The translations under genes were made by a program, and so were the position numbers. A stretch of 6,339 nt of DNA from an uncultured Helicobacteraceae bacterium (lineage in GTDB: Bacteria; Campylobacterota; Campylobacteria; Campylobacterales; UBA6016). Shown piece after piece: positions 1-5,842 of this stretch (its first letter is position 1; the number at the start of each line of letters is the position of its first letter). The DNA lies in assembly GCA_937973585.1 (NCBI GenBank), contig CALJKN010000128.1:1-6339 (forward strand). Direction: 5' to 3'. The notes under the pieces were generated by a model. The model ran no database searches, was not told where the DNA came from, and worked only from the letters and a program-made list of their open reading frames with translations.

Positions 1-190
1 AAGCATATAGGAACCGGTTCGTATCACTCATGGTAATAAACTCCAATCCCTTAGGCAACTCCTTACTCAATTCATCCAAAGTATCATCAATTTCATTGAT
101 GACTGCCGAAGCATTACTTCCGGCCGTTTGATAAAGCATCATCATAGATGCCGACTTACCATTGACCCGGGAATCATAGTTATATGTTTC
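1..190 (-). other. RND (AcrB/HAE1-type) efflux permease segment fused in frame to the SGNH-like ORF
   Basis: Residues 186-248 of the ORF match the periplasmic porter region of RND multidrug permeases just before the second membrane helix. ETYNYDSRVNG lines up without gaps with ENYDIIAEFNG of AcrB as I remember it. After this come LYQTAGSNASAV (AcrB-like IKLATGANALDT), a helix with TLDELSKELPKGLEF, and the closing SDTNRFLYA (AcrB-like YDTTPFV). The position corresponds roughly to AcrB residues 273-335. No RND start codon or upstream RND region exists here, so this is only an internal piece continuing past base 1. The family match is recognised by eye from memory, not by a search, but the spacing and motif order make chance similarity unlikely. 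Confidence 0.8.
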
Positions 191-745
191 ATCACCCCTG
201 TCGTTTAGGGTTGAAGAATGGTATGACTTTTCTGATACTTTCTCTAGTTTTTGCTTTACGCTTTTGGATATGTCAAAAAATGTCAAGTTCTTATACAGAG
301 ATAGCCTCTCTTTTATAGAAAGTAGTTTCATGTACTCTTGGTCATGCGTAAGTATTTGCGCAACCCTAATCTCGCTATATGAGCCATTCCATAGTATATC
401 TTCGTATTCAAAGCTTAAAACTATCGTATCCCCAGGTTTTAGAACTTTTTTTGCCCGATAAAGAATGTAATCGGTCTCCAGGCCAGCGTGGACGGCTAAA
501 TTGACGCTCGGTATTTTAATATTTTTTTCAACATCAATTGCTCTTAGGCCAAACAGCGTGTTGCTTCCGCTAGTAAAAATAATCTTTGGGCAAGACAAGG
601 ACAAGGCAATATTTTCTTTCTTAATCAGACAGTTATTGGTCCATGCTGTTGTTTTTGGTACAGAATAAAACATAATCAGGTAAATTACATGAAGTCCAAA
701 AAACAACAATACACTGGCTAGGGCTAGAAAAACAAATTTTTTCAT
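1..745 (-). CDS. SGNH-hydrolase-like membrane-anchored protein, 3' part replaced by RND transporter sequence (partial)
   Basis: The gene starts at ATG 745-743, 5 nt after the MBOAT stop, and stays open to the window edge (248 complete codons). Residues 4-27 form a hydrophobic N-terminal anchor or signal segment. Residues 58-66 (TSGSNTLFG) resemble SGNH block I with S61 as possible nucleophile, followed by VNLAVHAGLE (81-90) and LKPGDTIVLSFEYE (102-115), a pattern I associate with SGNH-like partners of MBOAT acyltransferases. The likely role is acyl transfer or deacylation on an exported glycan outside the inner membrane. The C-terminal SGNH block with the Asp and His of the triad should follow about residue 185 but is absent: from about E186 the frame reads as an RND efflux permease. 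No clear Shine-Dalgarno precedes the ATG, so translation is probably coupled to the MBOAT gene. The ORF and the identity switch are seen directly; the enzymatic role is inferred and the SGNH call is moderate. Confidence 0.7.
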   Translation of the reverse strand, partial: MKKFVFLALASVLLFFGLHVIYLIMFYSVPKTTAWTNNCLIKKENIALSLSCPKIIFTSGSNTLFGLRAIDVEKNIKIPSVNLAVHAGLETDYILYRAKKVLKPGDTIVLSFEYEDILWNGSYSEIRVAQILTHDQEYMKLLSIKERLSLYKNLTFFDISKSVKQKLEKVSEKSYHSSTLNDRGDETYNYDSRVNGKSASMMMLYQTAGSNASAVINEIDDTLDELSKELPKGLEFITMSDTNRFLYA

Positions 746-750
746 GTTAT

Positions 751-2232
751 TTAAAAGTTAAAGTATATAAATTGTGATGGCATTTTTGCCATAACGTTGG
801 TGCTTGCATACAAAGATGCGCCAATAAAAAAAATCCAAAAGAAACCTTTTTTCATTTTTATAGCCAATTCATGAGAGTTTATTGAAAATATCAACAAGAT
901 AAAAAATATGACCCATACCGGTATCCAATTTGTACTACTTATATTCGACAACCACGCCCCAAACTCCACCCCATACCCACTCAAAAACGCCAGCTTTCCA
1001 GCCAACTTATCAGGTAGCACAACACCACCGGCTCCAACCATCCCACCGAGCACCTTCTCGGCCATCTCAAAGTCTTTTGCCCGAAAGAACACCCAAGCGA
1101 TATTTACGAAGTTAAAAGTAATCAGCCACCCTAGCCATCCCCACATCTTTAGCCCCATATCTCTCCAGATACGATGAATGACTATAGCCGCCCCGTGCAA
1201 TGCTCCCCAGATCACAAACATCCAAGATGCGCCGTGCCACAATCCACCGATGAGAAATACCGAGAATAGATTGAGATAGTTTCGCCCTCTCCCCGCTCTA
1301 TTGCCCCCAAGCGGTATATAGATGTAATCTCTGAGGAATCTGCTTAGTGTGATATGCCACCTGCGCCAGAAGTCTTGAATATCACGGGCTTTGTACGGAG
1401 AGTTGAAGTTGATAGGCAAACGGATATTAAACATAAGGCTCATGCCTATCGCCATATCGGTGTATCCTGAGAAGTCAAAGTAGAGCTGTAGGGTATAAGA
1501 TAGAGACGTCGCCCACGCCTCAAAGAAGTTGAGTGTGGTAGCCGTATCAAACCCAGCGTCTGCCCACTGCGCAAAAGTATCGGCGATGACAACTTTTTTG
1601 AATAGTCCAATGGAAAAAAGAAATAATCCAACCGCTACATTTCTCCACCGCACAGCCCAATTCCAACGGCTTGCAAATTGAGGCATCATCTCTTTGTGGT
1701 GAAGTATGGGCCCCGCTAGAAGATGGGGAAAGTAGGTGACAAAGAGCATATAGTGTGTCAAGTTGTACTCTCTCGCCTCTCCCTTGTAGGCATCTACGAG
1801 AAAAGCTATTTGGGTAAAAGTAAAAAAACTAATCCCTAGAGGCAAGACGATATGAGGCAGGGGGACATCTGAGCCGAATATTCCGTTGAAATTGTCTAGC
1901 AAAAAGTCTGTGTATTTGAAATACGCCAAAAGTGCGACATTAAAGACAATTCCAAAGATGAGAAGCGTTTTTGCGCTAAAGGTCTTTAGAACAGATGAGA
2001 GCTTGTCGTCTCTAGGAGCATCTGCAAGGGCCGAGCCTAGGGAGAAGTTTACAAAGATACTAAAAAGAAGTAGCGGAATGTATGCGATATCCCAATACCC
2101 GTAAAAAAAGAGACTCCCGCCCACTAGCCACACCTTCGAGCCTAGGATTAGTCTCTTGTGTGTGAGGTAGAAATAACCGATAAGCATAATCGGGAGAAAA
2201 AGGAATATGAAAGGGTAAGAGTTGAAGAGCAT
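751..2232 (-). CDS. MBOAT-family membrane O-acyltransferase (AlgI/DltB-like)
   Basis: This 493-aa polytopic inner-membrane protein is of typical length for the AlgI/PatA/DltB branch of the MBOAT superfamily, which moves acyl groups, usually acetyl, across the membrane onto exported polysaccharides or other cell-wall polymers. Family signatures are complete: LQLYFDFSGYTDMAIG (248-263), DFWRRWHITLSRFLRDY (287-303, with conserved H293) and GGLWHGASW (329-337), whose H333 is the expected catalytic histidine. Numerous hydrophobic helices run from residue 7 to the C-terminus. The start ATG at 2232 is preceded by only a weak GGAA about 6 nt upstream; an ATG at 2243 lies in another frame. The SGNH-like gene follows 5 nt downstream, the usual partner in O-acetylation modules. 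The acceptor polymer cannot be told, since no polymerase or glycosyltransferase is in view. Family assignment is secure; acetyl as the donor group is inferred. Confidence 0.95.
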   Translation of the reverse strand: MLFNSYPFIFLFLPIMLIGYFYLTHKRLILGSKVWLVGGSLFFYGYWDIAYIPLLLFSIFVNFSLGSALADAPRDDKLSSVLKTFSAKTLLIFGIVFNVALLAYFKYTDFLLDNFNGIFGSDVPLPHIVLPLGISFFTFTQIAFLVDAYKGEAREYNLTHYMLFVTYFPHLLAGPILHHKEMMPQFASRWNWAVRWRNVAVGLFLFSIGLFKKVVIADTFAQWADAGFDTATTLNFFEAWATSLSYTLQLYFDFSGYTDMAIGMSLMFNIRLPINFNSPYKARDIQDFWRRWHITLSRFLRDYIYIPLGGNRAGRGRNYLNLFSVFLIGGLWHGASWMFVIWGALHGAAIVIHRIWRDMGLKMWGWLGWLITFNFVNIAWVFFRAKDFEMAEKVLGGMVGAGGVVLPDKLAGKLAFLSGYGVEFGAWLSNISSTNWIPVWVIFFILLIFSINSHELAIKMKKGFFWIFFIGASLYASTNVMAKMPSQFIYFNF

Positions 2233-2424
2233 TGAAATTCCATTATTGAACTATATTTGATAAAGACAATGTGATTATTTGTTTCATAGATAGATTTTTT
2301 GCAATAGTAGCACTTTTTGTATATAAAAATGTTCAATTATGTGGTTTTGCTGGCTTGAGTTGATAGAAAAGTGTCTAATTATTGAATTTTTACAATCTTT
2401 TTTAAACTTTAGGACAATAATTAG
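2233..2424. promoter_or_regulatory. Divergent AT-rich intergenic region between the MBOAT and HTH genes
   Basis: These 192 bases separate two divergently transcribed genes, so promoters for both are expected here. No TATAAT-like -10 with a matching -35 stands out for either direction. For the plus strand the best -10 candidate is TACAAT at 2391-2396, behind a T-run; the HTH gene has AGGA at 2411-2414, 10 nt before its ATG. For the minus strand TATAGT (2255-2250) is possible but would leave a leader of only about 10 nt. The right end contains the inverted repeat listed separately. No small coding sequence is convincing in this stretch. Confidence 0.5.
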
Positions 2425-2428
2425 ATGC
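2371..2428 (+). repeat. 11-bp perfect inverted repeat whose right arm reaches the HTH gene start codon
   Basis: TCTAATTATTG at 2374-2384 is the exact reverse complement of CAATAATTAGA at 2415-2425, with a 30-nt spacer. The right arm ends on the A of the ATG start at 2425. In RNA the stem could extend outward by two G-U pairs and one G-C pair (2371-2373 with 2426-2428), which would put the start codon in a stem and AGGA (2411-2414) in the loop. It may be an operator bound by a dimeric regulator, possibly the HTH protein itself, or a translation-controlling hairpin if transcription starts upstream of 2371. The repeat is seen directly; either function is inference, and AT-rich DNA raises the chance of coincidence. 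Confidence 0.55.
2387..2400 (+). promoter_or_regulatory. Possible promoter element TTTTTACAATCTTT, copy 1
   Basis: A T-run followed by TACAAT (2391-2396) resembles the -10 region of Campylobacterota sigma-70 promoters, which lean on T-rich periodic upstream DNA more than on a -35 box. Transcription would start near 2403, giving the HTH gene a leader of about 20 nt. The identical 14-mer occurs at 5817-5830, again just upstream of a plus-strand gene. It lies in the spacer of the inverted repeat, so a protein bound there could occlude it. The identity is seen; promoter function is inferred. Confidence 0.3.
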
Positions 2429-2889
2429 TAAGCCACAAAGAGATACTTGATAGATTTGAAATTACGAGAACCACTCTACACAACTGGAAAACCACAAAAC
2501 CAAAACTATACGACTACCTAAAAAACTTTGACGGCAAAAACGATGAACTAAGAGATATAAAATCGGTGTTGGATAGTTATGCGGACGGGCTTTGCGGTGA
2601 GTTTGGGTATGAGGAGATTGATTTTTTGCTCTCTTTGGGTTTGGAGTTTGAGGGGGTCGAGAGTCTCAAAAATATGGTAGATAGGTTTGGCCTCTTGTCG
2701 GCAAAAGAGTTTGGGCAGAGGGCTAGGCTGGTAGTTGGGATATATGCAAAGCTAGAGCGGCTCAATATCGTGGAGCGTTATATCTTTGCCGATAGATACC
2801 GCTCGGTACAAAAACAGCTCAAAAAGACAAAGGAGGCAAGAGAGGATTTAGTGGGTTACTACTTTAAGCCTTTTTTAGTGGTATTATAG
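2425..2889 (+). CDS. Small HTH-domain protein of unknown role
   Basis: This 154-aa soluble protein starts with an apparent helix-turn-helix: KEILDRFEITRTTLHNWKTT (5-24) reads as a helix, a turn at ITRTT and a recognition helix with the HNWK pattern typical of terminal HTHs in phage-type and MerR-like regulators. The rest (about 40-145) is predicted mainly helical and charged, with no motif I recognise; residues 126-142 are rich in Lys, Arg and Gln. The start is supported by AGGA 10 nt upstream, a slightly long spacing. The gene converges on fic and its last 31 bases overlap the fic 3' end on the other strand. The inverted repeat over its start suggests autoregulation. I recall similar small HTH proteins in Campylobacterota without known function. 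DNA binding is inferred from the N-terminus; an antitoxin or Fic-regulator role would be a guess. Confidence 0.75.
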   Translation: MLSHKEILDRFEITRTTLHNWKTTKPKLYDYLKNFDGKNDELRDIKSVLDSYADGLCGEFGYEEIDFLLSLGLEFEGVESLKNMVDRFGLLSAKEFGQRARLVVGIYAKLERLNIVERYIFADRYRSVQKQLKKTKEAREDLVGYYFKPFLVVL

Positions 2890-3851
2890 TTTCCAATCCT
2901 CCACTCCCCGCCCTTGAGACTTCCAACCCTGCTTAGCTTGCCATCATTTTTTAGTTTTGCAATGACTTTTTTGACTCCGGACTCGCTGAGCCTAGTCACG
3001 GCGACTAGTTCGGCTATTGTTATTTTCGGGTTTTCAGCTATGAGTGAGAGGATTTTTTGGTTACTTTTTTGGTTACTTTTTTGGTTACTTTTTTCCATTT
3101 CTTTGCAAGCCGACAGTATTGCCATGAGCATAAACTCCACAAACGGCGTACTCTCTCCCGCACTTCCCGCATCTTCTAGCGCTTTGTAATACTCTTTTTG
3201 ACGCTCTCGTACCACACTCTCTATCGGTACAAAAGCAAAAAACTCTTTCCAGTTTGAAAGTATCAGCGTCTGCCATAGCCTGCCGATACGCCCGTTGCCG
3301 TCGGCAAATGGGTGTATAAATTCAAACTCGAAGTGAAAAACCGAACTTACGATAAGCGGATGTTCCGTGGTGCTAGCCAGCCAGCCAAACAGCTCGCCCA
3401 TAAGTTGCGGCACTCTGTCCGACGGTGGGGCGATGTGCGTAACTCCGCTTTTGCCGCCTACGCCGACTTGTATTTTGCGGTACTTGCCCGCATCTTTGAG
3501 GATTTCGTCCATGAGTATTTTGTGTGCCGTAAGCAGGGAGGACTCTTTTTTGTAGTTTAGCTTTTTGAGATTTTCGTAGACGGCTATCGCCCCTTTGACC
3601 TCCGCTATCTCTCTCGCACTTCCCAGTACTCTCTTGCCGTCCATTATCGCCGTTATTTTCTCGACCCCAAGCGTATTGCCCTCTATCTCAAGCGTGCCCG
3701 TTATGGTTTTGACAAAGTTTTCCTTGCGGAGCTTTGGCGTGGCGACCATAGTCTCCATAGCACTCATTTTGCCGACAAGCTCGCTTATTTCACTTACCAA
3801 GGCAAGTATGACGGGCGTAATAGTAAAAGGCGGGGCGTAAGCTTTTTTCAT
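2859..3851 (-). CDS. Fic-domain protein (class II, probable AMPylase) with C-terminal winged helix
   Basis: This 330-aa cytoplasmic protein carries the full Fic signature HPFADGNGRIGR (180-191), with catalytic H180 and the phosphate-binding D/N/R set intact, so nucleotide transfer (usually AMP from ATP onto a Ser, Thr or Tyr of a target) is expected. The N-terminal part has TLEIEG (53-58), which fits the inhibitory (S/T)xxxE(G/N) motif placed before the Fic core, as in class II enzymes that restrain themselves through the glutamate (E57). The flap region is GKYRKIQVG...THIAPP (122-142). Residues 255-266 are three SNQK repeats, and 267-318 form a winged-helix segment (ILSLIAENPKITIAELVA, then SGVKKVIAKL). 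The start ATG at 3851 follows GAGAGGGA with close spacing. It lies 34 nt after rhlE, probably in the same transcript. The 3' end overlaps the HTH gene. Target protein is unknown. The fold and motif are certain; activity is inferred. Confidence 0.95.
   Translation of the reverse strand: MKKAYAPPFTITPVILALVSEISELVGKMSAMETMVATPKLRKENFVKTITGTLEIEGNTLGVEKITAIMDGKRVLGSAREIAEVKGAIAVYENLKKLNYKKESSLLTAHKILMDEILKDAGKYRKIQVGVGGKSGVTHIAPPSDRVPQLMGELFGWLASTTEHPLIVSSVFHFEFEFIHPFADGNGRIGRLWQTLILSNWKEFFAFVPIESVVRERQKEYYKALEDAGSAGESTPFVEFMLMAILSACKEMEKSNQKSNQKSNQKILSLIAENPKITIAELVAVTRLSESGVKKVIAKLKNDGKLSRVGSLKGGEWRIGNYNTTKKGLK
3053..3094 (-). repeat. 3.5 copies of a 12-bp tandem repeat in the Fic linker
   Basis: TTTTTTGGTTAC on the plus strand occurs three times without mismatch (3053-3064, 3065-3076, 3077-3088), followed by a half unit TTTTTT (3089-3094). 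On the coding strand each unit encodes Ser-Asn-Gln-Lys. The repeat sits exactly between the Fic core and the winged helix. Identity at third codon positions points to recent expansion, and 12-bp units keep the frame, so copy number can vary by slippage and change only linker length. Confidence 0.95.
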
Positions 3852-3885
3852 TATCCCTCTCTTTTTCGTTTGCCTATTTTGGCGA

Positions 3886-5202
3886 TTATTTTCTACCTTT
3901 TTGACCTCTTCCGCTTGCTGCCTTTGCTTCTATATACGCCCTCCCTCTGAGCGGTTCTTTTTTTGGTTTACTTCCGAATGCTCCGGGTGTTTTTTTGCGG
4001 TGCTCCGTTTTTTTGCCGCCTGTATTTTTGTTTGTAGCCTCTTTTTTCTTTTTTTGGTCGGGAATTACTGCAGGTTCATATCCGGCAAATACTTTTTTTT
4101 CGATCGGTTTGCCTAGTAGTTCCTCTATTTTTTTGAAGCTGTGCATCTCTTCGGAGGATAAGAGTGTTATTGCCTCTCCGTCGTTTCCGGCTCGTCCTGT
4201 TCTCCCGATCCGGTGGATGTAGTCTGTTGGGATGTGCGGCACGTCGTAGTTGACGACATGCGGCAAATCATCGATATCTATCCCTCTAGCGGCTAGATCT
4301 GTGGCTACCAGTACCCTTACTTTACCCTCTTTGAACCGCTCAAGTGCCCTGCCTCTAGCTCCGTGTGTCTTGTCACTATGGATAGATTCCGTTTTTAGTC
4401 CGCTCTCTTCCAGATTTTTGGCTAACTCCTCGGCTCCCGCCTTTGTCCGACAAAATACAAGCACCTGTTTGTAGTTTTTTGAGCCTATCAGGTACGACAA
4501 AAATTCGCCTTTTTGCCCTTTGTCTACGGTGTAGGCGACTTGTCTGATATCGTCGGCTACACTGGCGTAAGCATCGACCTGCACGAGTTGCGGTTTTTTT
4601 AGCATTGTCTCGGAGAGTCTTTTGACCGCACCGGAGAGTGTCGCCGAAAACAGCATCGTCTGTCTGTTTGGCGGTATTCTCTGGAGCAGAGCCTCGATAT
4701 CACGGATAAACCCCATATCAAGCATAGTATCCGCTTCATCCAATACAAAAAACTCTATTTTTGAGAGAGTCGTATTTTTTAGCTTTAGATGGTCAAGCAA
4801 TCGACCGGGTGTTGCTATGATGAGATCTACGCCCGCTATTAGTTTTTTTGATTGGGGGGCGATATTTGCCCCGCCGTATACAGCTACTGATTTTACCTGT
4901 AAGTTTACGCCGTAACCCTCTATATTCGCCGCCACCTGCATAGCTAGTTCACGGCTTGGAACAAGTATGAGAGCTTTTGGGGCACTAGTATTTTTTTCGG
5001 CCGCTTTTTCGTTTAGAATCTGAAGTATCGGTAATGCAAAAGCCGCCGTCTTGCCTGTTCCGGTCTGTGCCGCCGCCAAAATATCTTTACCTTTGAGGGC
5101 TAGCGGTATAACACCGGATTGGACAGGCGTAGGAGCTTCATAGCCCAGCTCTTTGATATTTTGTTGCAATTGCTGTGATAAGCCTAGTTTTGAAAATGAC
5201 AT
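3886..5202 (-). CDS. rhlE: DEAD-box ATP-dependent RNA helicase RhlE
   Basis: This 438-aa cytoplasmic helicase unwinds RNA duplexes using ATP, with family roles in ribosome assembly and RNA turnover, often in the cold. All DEAD-box motifs are intact: Q motif with F3 and GYEAPTPVQ (20-28), Walker A AQTGTGKT (45-52), PSREL (82-86), TPGR (131-134), DEAD (155-158), SAT (186-188), VFCRT (249-253), ATDLAARGID (300-309) and HRIGRTGR (330-337). IHSDKTHGARGRALERFK in motif IV/V spacing is RhlE-like. From about residue 381 to the end is a Lys/Arg/Gly-rich basic tail, the usual RNA-binding extension. The start at 5202 is set by a strong AGAGGAGGTG inside the end of the preceding 167-aa gene, whose stop is one base upstream, so the two are translationally coupled. 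fic follows after 34 nt. Family is certain; RhlE rather than another DEAD subfamily is likely. Confidence 0.95.
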   Translation of the reverse strand: MSFSKLGLSQQLQQNIKELGYEAPTPVQSGVIPLALKGKDILAAAQTGTGKTAAFALPILQILNEKAAEKNTSAPKALILVPSRELAMQVAANIEGYGVNLQVKSVAVYGGANIAPQSKKLIAGVDLIIATPGRLLDHLKLKNTTLSKIEFFVLDEADTMLDMGFIRDIEALLQRIPPNRQTMLFSATLSGAVKRLSETMLKKPQLVQVDAYASVADDIRQVAYTVDKGQKGEFLSYLIGSKNYKQVLVFCRTKAGAEELAKNLEESGLKTESIHSDKTHGARGRALERFKEGKVRVLVATDLAARGIDIDDLPHVVNYDVPHIPTDYIHRIGRTGRAGNDGEAITLLSSEEMHSFKKIEELLGKPIEKKVFAGYEPAVIPDQKKKKEATNKNTGGKKTEHRKKTPGAFGSKPKKEPLRGRAYIEAKAASGRGQKGRK

Positions 5203-5203
5203 A

Positions 5204-5707
5204 CTACACCTCCTCTCTAGGTGGATTGTATTTCAGTATTTTTTTTGCGGTATCGATTCCGGCAAAAAACAAAATATCAAATATTGGGTCTAGTTTGGTG
5301 GTTTTTTCGTCTAACACCTCAAACGGATATACGGTAAAGCCTGTGCCGTGTTTGATGTTTTTCGGTTTTATCTTGAACTCTACCGGCTTAAGCGTTCTGA
5401 CTAGATTTAGAACCCTTTTGTAGGCTGGATCCGACTCTTTCGGGAGGAGGTTGTTGTTTTTGCCCTCAAATAATCTGGCTTTGACTAGTAGGTTTAGCTT
5501 GTCTTCAAATATCACTTTGCTCCATTTGACGCTTCCTAACTCAAATGAAAAAGTACACGTTTTGGCTACTAACGGGCTTTTAGCTGCCGCTCTGATCGCC
5601 TCCAAAAGCTGTAAAAAGTAGTTTGCTCCGCCAAATGATTCGGCACACTCTTTTAGTCTGTTATGTATTATTGTTTTTGTCTCGTTGTCCATTGCACTAA
5701 AATTCAT
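5204..5707 (-). CDS. Conserved-looking protein of unknown function, 167 aa
   Basis: I do not recognise this protein. It is soluble, without signal peptide, membrane helix or cysteine cluster; it starts with a mainly helical, charged region (about 8-45), then a mixed stretch with TFSFELGSVKWSKVIFEDKL (52-71) and a Lys-rich strand-like segment around VEFKIKPKNIKHGTGFTVYPF (about 109-129), ending in DPIFDILFFAGIDTAKKIL. M1 at 5707 is preferred over M6 because GGGA lies 6 nt before it. A TATAAT promoter element is placed about 45 bases upstream. The stop codon is one base before the rhlE start, and its last codons hold the rhlE ribosome binding site, so the two products are probably made together. 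That coupling suggests, but does not show, a role in RNA metabolism. Real gene status is well supported by the context and the signals. Confidence 0.85.
   Translation of the reverse strand: MNFSAMDNETKTIIHNRLKECAESFGGANYFLQLLEAIRAAAKSPLVAKTCTFSFELGSVKWSKVIFEDKLNLLVKARLFEGKNNNLLPKESDPAYKRVLNLVRTLKPVEFKIKPKNIKHGTGFTVYPFEVLDEKTTKLDPIFDILFFAGIDTAKKILKYNPPREEV
5208..5218 (-). promoter_or_regulatory. Strong ribosome binding site of rhlE inside the upstream gene
   Basis: AGAGGAGGTG read on the minus strand is close to a perfect anti-Shine-Dalgarno complement and lies about 5-6 nt before the rhlE ATG at 5202. It overlaps the last codons (Arg-Glu-Glu-Val) of the 167-aa gene, which explains that C-terminus and fixes the rhlE start. 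Confidence 0.85.
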
Positions 5708-5751
5708 TCTTGATCCCTTGGTTGATTGAGTTCACTTTATATTTGAAGGCG

Positions 5752-5757
5752 ATTATA
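5752..5757 (-). promoter_or_regulatory. Promoter -10 element (TATAAT) for the 167-aa gene-rhlE-fic operon
   Basis: A consensus TATAAT lies on the minus strand, preceded by the A-rich tract AAATAAAAAGG. Transcription would start near 5745, giving a leader of about 38 nt to the ATG at 5707. There is no good -35 hexamer at 16-18 bp; this agrees with Campylobacterota promoters. A short palindrome AACC-N6-GGTT at 5777-5790 touches the -35 region and could be a regulator site, but is too short to claim. Confidence 0.6.
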
Positions 5758-5816
5758 CCTTTTTATTTAATTTCAAAACCGTCACAGGTTCTTAAGCTCT
5801 ATTTGATTATCTTTTG

Positions 5817-5830
5817 TTTTTACAATCTTT
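5817..5830 (+). promoter_or_regulatory. Possible promoter element TTTTTACAATCTTT, copy 2
   Basis: The same 14-mer as at 2387-2400, with TACAAT at 5821-5826, lies 12 nt before the start of the PsiE-like gene. As a -10 element it would give a very short leader (start near 5833) that barely includes the AAGG at 5833-5836. This makes it a doubtful promoter for this gene, so it may instead be a chance match in T-rich DNA or another kind of site. Confidence 0.25.
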
Positions 5831-5842
5831 ACAAGGCAGTTT

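Noticed and set aside
264..461. Plus-strand ORF of 65 codons
   Set aside because: Antisense to the SGNH-like frame, which has a good N-terminal anchor and a tight link to the MBOAT gene; nothing supports this shadow as a gene.
908..1177. Plus-strand ORFs of 89 and 61 codons (908-1177, 930-1115)
   Set aside because: They lie antisense within the intact MBOAT gene, are Pro/Ser/Thr-rich as expected from reading its complement, and have no ribosome binding site.
2148..2336. Minus-strand 62-codon ORF spanning the divergent intergenic region
   Set aside because: It runs into the MBOAT start in another frame, has low-complexity Cys/Ser/Ile content and no Shine-Dalgarno; likely chance in AT-rich DNA.
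2859..2889. Bidirectional terminator between the HTH gene and fic
   Set aside because: The region is coding on both strands and shows no GC-rich stem flanked by T and A runs.
3053..3094. Tandem repeat as a small CRISPR array
   Set aside because: Units are 12 bp with no spacers and translate cleanly as SNQK in the Fic frame.
3312..3560. Plus-strand ORFs inside fic (2914-3189, 3312-3560, 3595-3840)
   Set aside because: All are antisense to a complete Fic protein with all motifs in place, and their residues mirror its codons.
2425..3851. HTH and Fic as a classical toxin-antitoxin operon
   Set aside because: The genes converge instead of forming an operon, and the Fic protein has its own inhibitory motif, so a FicT/FicA-type pair is not supported.
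3852..3885. Intrinsic terminator between rhlE and fic
   Set aside because: Only a 3-bp stem (GCC/GGC) is present without a following U-run; the stretch instead holds the fic ribosome binding site.
4622..4915. Plus-strand ORFs antisense to rhlE (3901-4116, 3995-4222, 4250-4474, 4622-4915)
   Set aside because: rhlE is intact with every helicase motif; these have no start signals or recognisable domains.
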